From NCBI GenBank assembly GCA_964574195.1, contig CAZNMO010000001.1, positions 3,197-67,196 on the forward strand: a stretch of DNA of 64,000 nt, written 5' to 3'. The translations under genes were made by a program, and so were the position numbers. Shown piece after piece: positions 62,514-64,000 of this stretch (positions are counted from its first letter, which is position 1; the number at the start of each line of letters is the position of its first letter). Below the pieces are notes generated by a model. That model was not told the DNA's origin. It did no database searches and saw only the letters and a program-made list of their open reading frames with translations. The stretch comes from BRH-c25 sp964574195. GTDB lineage: Bacteria; Bacillota; Clostridia; Lutisporales; Lutisporaceae.

Positions 62514-64000
62514 ACCCGACTTCATTACTTTCAGAACCCTGACCCCAATATCGGTGATCTGTGTGCCGCCTCTGCCGTTTGACAGGCTGACCAGCTTATA
62601 TCCCTTCAGAGTATTCAAAATACCCCTTATCTCATTTTCAGGCAAGAATAGGTCTCCCTTTTCGGCCAATTCCGCCAGCCTTCTTCTACCTATCCTTTCC
62701 CTGCTTCTCCTGCAAGCCTCCAGGGATTCCATGACAAAAACGAATTTTTCTGCAGTATAATTCTCGTCATGCATTACTCTATTGGCAACAGACAGTACTA
62801 TAGTGTCCACCTCTTCCGTCCTTTGCACTTCGTGCTTCAGAAAGGGGACATCCTGCTTGTCAATGATCTTTCTGTCCAGATGTGCAAGATACTCAATACA
62901 GTTTCTGAGTTCTCTCACGTTTCCTTCCCATACATGATTCTCAAATTCCCGCTCTGCGTCCTTTGACAATTCAAAACTCACATTGAGTGTTTTCTTTATA
63001 CGCCCTATCAATTCAGGTATGTCTTCACGCCTTTCCCTGAGAGGCATAATCTCCAGCGGCAGCACATTAAGCCTGTAGAAGAGGTCCTTCCTGAACTTTC
63101 CCTCATATATGAGACTTTTTATATCCTTGTTTGATGCCGCAATAATGCGGATATCCACATTGATGACCCGGTCACCGCCAAGCCTCATTACTTCGCGTTC
63201 CTGTACGACTCTCAATAATCTTGCCTGTAGATTCAAAGCCATTTCACCGATTTCATCCAGGAAAAGAGTACCCTTATGTGCCAGTTCAAACAAACCTGTC
63301 TTTCCACCTTTTCTGGCGCCGGTAAATGCGCCCTCCTCATACCCAAACAATTCACTTTCCAAGATGCTTTCGGGCAATGCTGCGCAGTTGACTGCAACAA
63401 ATTGGTAATCCTTGCGTTTGGAGGCATTATGTATCGCCTGTGCGAAAAGCTCCTTGCCCGTTCCGCTTTCACCGCTTATCAGTACAGAGGAGTCTGATTT
63501 TGCTATCCGCTTTGCCATTTCCTTCAGTCTTGCCATACCCTCCGACCTACCGCAGATATCATTGAAGGTGTATTTTGCCCTGTGCCCTTTCCCTATAAGC
63601 TGCAGCCTGAGTTTATGCTGTGTTTTCTCCTGCTCTGTGAATTCGTTTATTATCGCCAGCGCTCCCGTAGCCTTATCCGCCACCATGACAGGCACTATTG
63701 TCGTCGATATATCACGTTCGTTTATTTTGAAAAGCAGTGCTTTCCTGGCTTCAGCAGAATGTACCACTTCCCCAAAGGGTATCTGAGGTATGAAATCCTT
63801 ATAATTTTTCCCCAGGGCATCTTCACGCTGGCAGCCTATTATTTCCTCGGCCTTTCTATTTAAAGCGTGTATCTCACCCGTTGCATCGACCCCGATTATA
63901 CCGTCGTCCAAAGCATTCAGCAGGCTGTCCAGCTCTCCCTCCAGAGTATTAGCCTTTCCCAGCAGGGCTTGCAGCCCCGAGCTGTGGGATTTCAGACAGT
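62502..64000 (-). CDS. Sigma-54-dependent transcriptional activator (PAS-AAA+), truncated at window edge
   Basis: The frame is open to base 64000, so the true start and N-terminus are outside. Visible part: a PAS domain (DDGIIGVDATGEIHALNRKA and on, ~130 residues), then an AAA+ sigma-54 activation domain with ISGESGTGKELFAQAIHNAS (Walker A), YEEGAFTGARKGGKTG (the GAFTGA loop that contacts sigma-54), GTLFLDEIGEM (Walker B) and FRKDLFYRLNVLPLEIMPLR. The C-terminus (RRRLAELAEKGDLFLPENEI, GGTQITDIGVRVLKVMKS) is a winged-helix-like part rather than a plain Fis HTH. It lies next to, and likely activates, the MalY operon promoter at 62403-62420. Confidence 0.9.
   Translation of the reverse strand, partial: CLKSHSSGLQALLGKANTLEGELDSLLNALDDGIIGVDATGEIHALNRKAEEIIGCQREDALGKNYKDFIPQIPFGEVVHSAEARKALLFKINERDISTTIVPVMVADKATGALAIINEFTEQEKTQHKLRLQLIGKGHRAKYTFNDICGRSEGMARLKEMAKRIAKSDSSVLISGESGTGKELFAQAIHNASKRKDYQFVAVNCAALPESILESELFGYEEGAFTGARKGGKTGLFELAHKGTLFLDEIGEMALNLQARLLRVVQEREVMRLGGDRVINVDIRIIAASNKDIKSLIYEGKFRKDLFYRLNVLPLEIMPLRERREDIPELIGRIKKTLNVSFELSKDAEREFENHVWEGNVRELRNCIEYLAHLDRKIIDKQDVPFLKHEVQRTEEVDTIVLSVANRVMHDENYTAEKFVFVMESLEACRRSRERIGRRRLAELAEKGDLFLPENEIRGILNTLKGYKLVSLSNGRGGTQITDIGVRVLKVMKSGKPG

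Noticed and set aside
61782..62582. 266-codon plus-strand frame over the MalY gene
   Set aside because: Antisense shadow of a well-supported PLP enzyme; no ribosome site and no recognisable domain.

Overview
The window looks like a scaffold from a low-to-mid GC, Gram-positive, probably anaerobic member of the Clostridia. Supporting signs are strong AGGAGG-type ribosome sites almost everywhere, frequent TTG/GTG starts, S-layer (SLH) and stalk (copper-amine-oxidase-N) cell-surface proteins, a giant acyl-CoA dehydratase-activase protein, pyruvate carboxylase, LysM proteins and rho-independent terminators. Two runs of exactly 10 N break coding genes out of frame, so they are placeholder gaps.

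Region 1 (1-2.3 kb) holds the C-terminal end of a HelD/UvrD-like helicase, an acyl-carrier-like protein whose phosphopantetheine serine is replaced by alanine, a small membrane protein and a radical SAM protein of the spore-photolyase-like family.

Region 2 (about 2.4-21.3 kb) reads as a horizontally acquired defence island. A complete CBASS operon on the minus strand encodes a CD-NTase ending in Phe-Gly, Cap2 (E2-E1), Cap3 (JAB) and a last gene fusing a calcineurin-like metallophosphoesterase to a SAVED ligand-sensing domain, which is the likely effector. Divergent from it is a three-gene recombinase module (two tyrosine recombinases and a small third protein) resembling the gamma-mobile-trio GmtY/GmtZ/GmtX and, more distantly, Tn554 TnpABC. 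A frameshifted antisense gene and a helically phased TTGTAT array lie between its second and third genes. Next comes a type I restriction-modification operon (hsdR-hsdM-hsdS), then a GHKL ATPase with a C-terminal PD-(D/E)xK-like nuclease, transcribed away from a small XRE regulator with a palindrome between them. A 12-bp motif recurs near both proposed island edges and beside the recombinase operon.

Region 3 (21.4-37.2 kb) is ordinary chromosomal DNA: a lipoprotein, a YccF protein, a MocR-type regulator divergent from a redox/transport operon (C_GCAxxG_C_C, MFS, EamA), a MerR regulator with a 19-bp-spacer promoter, two methyltransferases, a cupin, a MarR regulator with a perfect sigma-A promoter overlapped by a 30-bp perfect palindrome, a GT8 glycosyltransferase, an aminotransferase, a C26 amidotransferase, YbaK and a stalk-domain protein.

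Region 4 (37.4-54.6 kb) contains the dehydratase-activase giant with a structured leader and a divergent TetR gene, a LysM protein, a PLP decarboxylase with a perfect consensus promoter, an aminotransferase, an AraC regulator, stalk and SLH proteins, a yybP-ykoY manganese riboswitch in front of a P-type cation ATPase, CvfB and a small beta-flower-like protein.

Region 5 (54.7-64 kb) contains pyruvate carboxylase and an operon of MalY/PatB C-S lyase, trans-sulfuration PLP lyase and an AGCS amino-acid symporter. That operon is preceded by a canonical sigma-54 promoter and sits next to a sigma-54 activator that runs off the right edge, suggesting a sigma-54-controlled sulfur-amino-acid catabolic unit.
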